Assembly (NCBI GenBank): GCA_015490055.1
Contig: WFYP01000020.1
Span: forward strand, 1 to 15,085
Direction: 5' to 3'
Length of the DNA stretch: 15,085 nucleotides
Source of the DNA: Nitratifractor sp.
GTDB lineage: Bacteria > Campylobacterota > Campylobacteria > Campylobacterales > Sulfurovaceae
A model generated the notes under the pieces. That model was not told the origin of the DNA and searched no databases. It worked only from the letters and a program-made list of their open reading frames with translations. The position numbers and the translations under genes were made by a program. Position 1 is the first letter of the stretch. Every line of letters begins with the position of its first letter. Shown piece after piece: positions 13,947 to 15,085 of this stretch.

Positions 13947-15085
13947 ATGTATTTTTTAACTAATAAAGAGAATTATATAATCGCAGCAAGTAGCGATTTT
14001 TTAACAACTATCGGTTCTAGAGATGTATGCTCAATTTCTGCAATGCTTCAAAATAAATTGATTACATTAGAAGATAATAAATTGAGTATTCCAAATAAAG
14101 ATTTAGAGTATGAATGCAATATTTCAACTATGTATTCTGCATTTGGAAACTTGAATTTATATACACTTGCAACAATATCAGATAATTCTAAATTAGAAGA
14201 AGAGGCAACTTTAATTAATAAATTGCAAGATACTGCTACTGAGAAAAAAGATAATGAGTATGATATTCCAGATATTCCATCACTTCACAAAAGTGAATCA
14301 ACTAAAGTTGAAGAGATAGAATCAGAAAAAGAGTCTTTAGAGAACATTCAAACTATTCATAATGAAACTGTAGAAGCAACCAATGAGGACAAAGAATCAA
14401 ATAAAGAGATAGACAATGAAACTATTAAAACAGAAGATTTAGAAGTTTCAGAAGATAAAGAAAAAACTGAAGAACCTGAAAATAATGAATTAATTGAAAT
14501 TTTAAAAAGTATTGATACAGATAATAACACTAATGAAAAATTATTAAATATCTCTACTGATAATTCAATAGATAAGTTAGCAGATGAATTAATTGAAAAA
14601 GAAAATAAAGAAGAGATAACTAATAGCGATAATACATCTATAGAAACTACACATAACATAGATAAAATTATTGAACATTCAACAGTTGATAATGAGATAA
14701 TAAATCAATTAGAAGAGACAAATGAAAAAGAGAATGGTCTTAAAAAAATTACTAAAAAATTATTCCCTTGGAGCAATAAGAAAAGTCAAACAATAGAATT
14801 AGAAGAAGAGGATAATACTCCTTACGAAATTGACTTAAAAAGTGCAAGTGAATTAGAAGATAAAACTAAAAATAGTACAACAAAAGATAGTATAATTACA
14901 AATGAAGCTATAATAGAAAAAGAAGATATTAAAATCCCTGAAATACCTTCTATTGCTATAGAACAAGAAAAAATAGATAATGAAAAAGAAAATATATCTA
15001 TCGATAATAAGCTAGAGTTAAATAATGAGCTAGAGCCAAAAGTAACAGATGTTAAACCTCAAGAAGAGTTACTTACAATTAAAAA
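13947..15085 (+). CDS. large acidic low-complexity protein, truncated by the window edge
   Basis: The frame starts at ATG 13947 with AAAAGG at 13935-13940 six bases upstream and stays open to the window end (379 codons seen), so the gene is partial. Residues 1 to about 78 look folded (MYFLTNKENYIIAASSDFLT, later MYSAFGNLNLYTLATI), with alternating strands that recall a small sensor or PAS-like domain. From about 80 on the chain is dominated by Glu, Asp, Asn, Lys, Ser and Thr with almost no aromatic residues, so it is probably disordered. Two IPxIPS motifs occur in it (DIPDIPSL 106-113 and KIPEIPSI 329-336), and a basic island KKITKKLFPWSNKK lies at 266-279. No family is recognised. A C-terminal effector domain beyond the edge is possible, but this is inference. 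Confidence 0.75.
   Translation, partial: MYFLTNKENYIIAASSDFLTTIGSRDVCSISAMLQNKLITLEDNKLSIPNKDLEYECNISTMYSAFGNLNLYTLATISDNSKLEEEATLINKLQDTATEKKDNEYDIPDIPSLHKSESTKVEEIESEKESLENIQTIHNETVEATNEDKESNKEIDNETIKTEDLEVSEDKEKTEEPENNELIEILKSIDTDNNTNEKLLNISTDNSIDKLADELIEKENKEEITNSDNTSIETTHNIDKIIEHSTVDNEIINQLEETNEKENGLKKITKKLFPWSNKKSQTIELEEEDNTPYEIDLKSASELEDKTKNSTTKDSIITNEAIIEKEDIKIPEIPSIAIEQEKIDNEKENISIDNKLELNNELEPKVTDVKPQEELLTIK

Noticed and set aside
14357..14659. 100-codon minus-strand frame rich in Ser and Leu
   Set aside because: It is the shadow of the Glu/Asn/Asp-rich tail of the plus-strand gene starting at 13947, which has a good binding site.

Overview
The window looks like chromosomal DNA from an AT-rich member of the Campylobacterota (Epsilonproteobacteria), probably a Sulfurimonas/Sulfurovum/Arcobacter-type organism. 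This is inferred from several things: a RibBA whose RibA half has lost its zinc-binding cysteines, as I recall for Helicobacter-type proteins; many promoters that show only a TATAAT-type -10 box; small tightly packed mixed-function operons; and the gene families themselves. The species cannot be fixed from the sequence alone.

Layout. Positions 42-214 hold two minus-strand tRNA genes (initiator Met, then Gln upstream of it in transcription order), driven by a promoter with both hexamers at consensus. Divergent from them is ribBA (326-1354). A plus-strand cluster follows: ychF, a DUF302 lipoprotein, a DUF1456/YehS-like protein, a small cupin and a NIPSNAP-family gene (1394-4354), with gaps of only a few bases or overlaps. 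The NIPSNAP gene is broken by a 264 bp element with 29 bp terminal inverted repeats (3869-4132), which looks like a non-autonomous MITE. Downstream lies a degenerate copy of a second, palindromic repeat (about 4360-4470). htpG (4549-6423, minus) and a secreted alpha/beta hydrolase (6579-7343, plus) are divergent. A RelE/ParE-type toxin with its antitoxin (7345-7843, minus) comes next, and a well preserved copy of the same palindromic repeat sits upstream of it (about 7907-8040).

From 8128 to 11655 a minus-strand operon reads, in transcription order: a small LptM-like lipoprotein too short for ordinary gene calling, then nadB (L-aspartate oxidase), guaA (GMP synthase) and dgkA (diacylglycerol kinase). 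Stop and start codons overlap or lie 1-3 bases apart. Head to head with it is a plus-strand pair, a DUF721/DciA-like gene (possibly leaderless) overlapping uvrC (11593-13846). The window ends in a large open frame (13947 to beyond 15085) with a short folded head and a long acidic low-complexity tail.

Most genes are housekeeping: riboflavin, NAD and GMP synthesis, chaperone, nucleotide excision repair, membrane lipid recycling. The accessory content is limited to the MITE, the two palindromic repeats and the toxin-antitoxin pair, all between 3.8 and 8.1 kb. The most notable observations are the MITE that interrupts NIPSNAP, the two-copy palindromic repeat family, the hidden lipoprotein ORF coupled to nadB, and the acidic protein running off the right edge.
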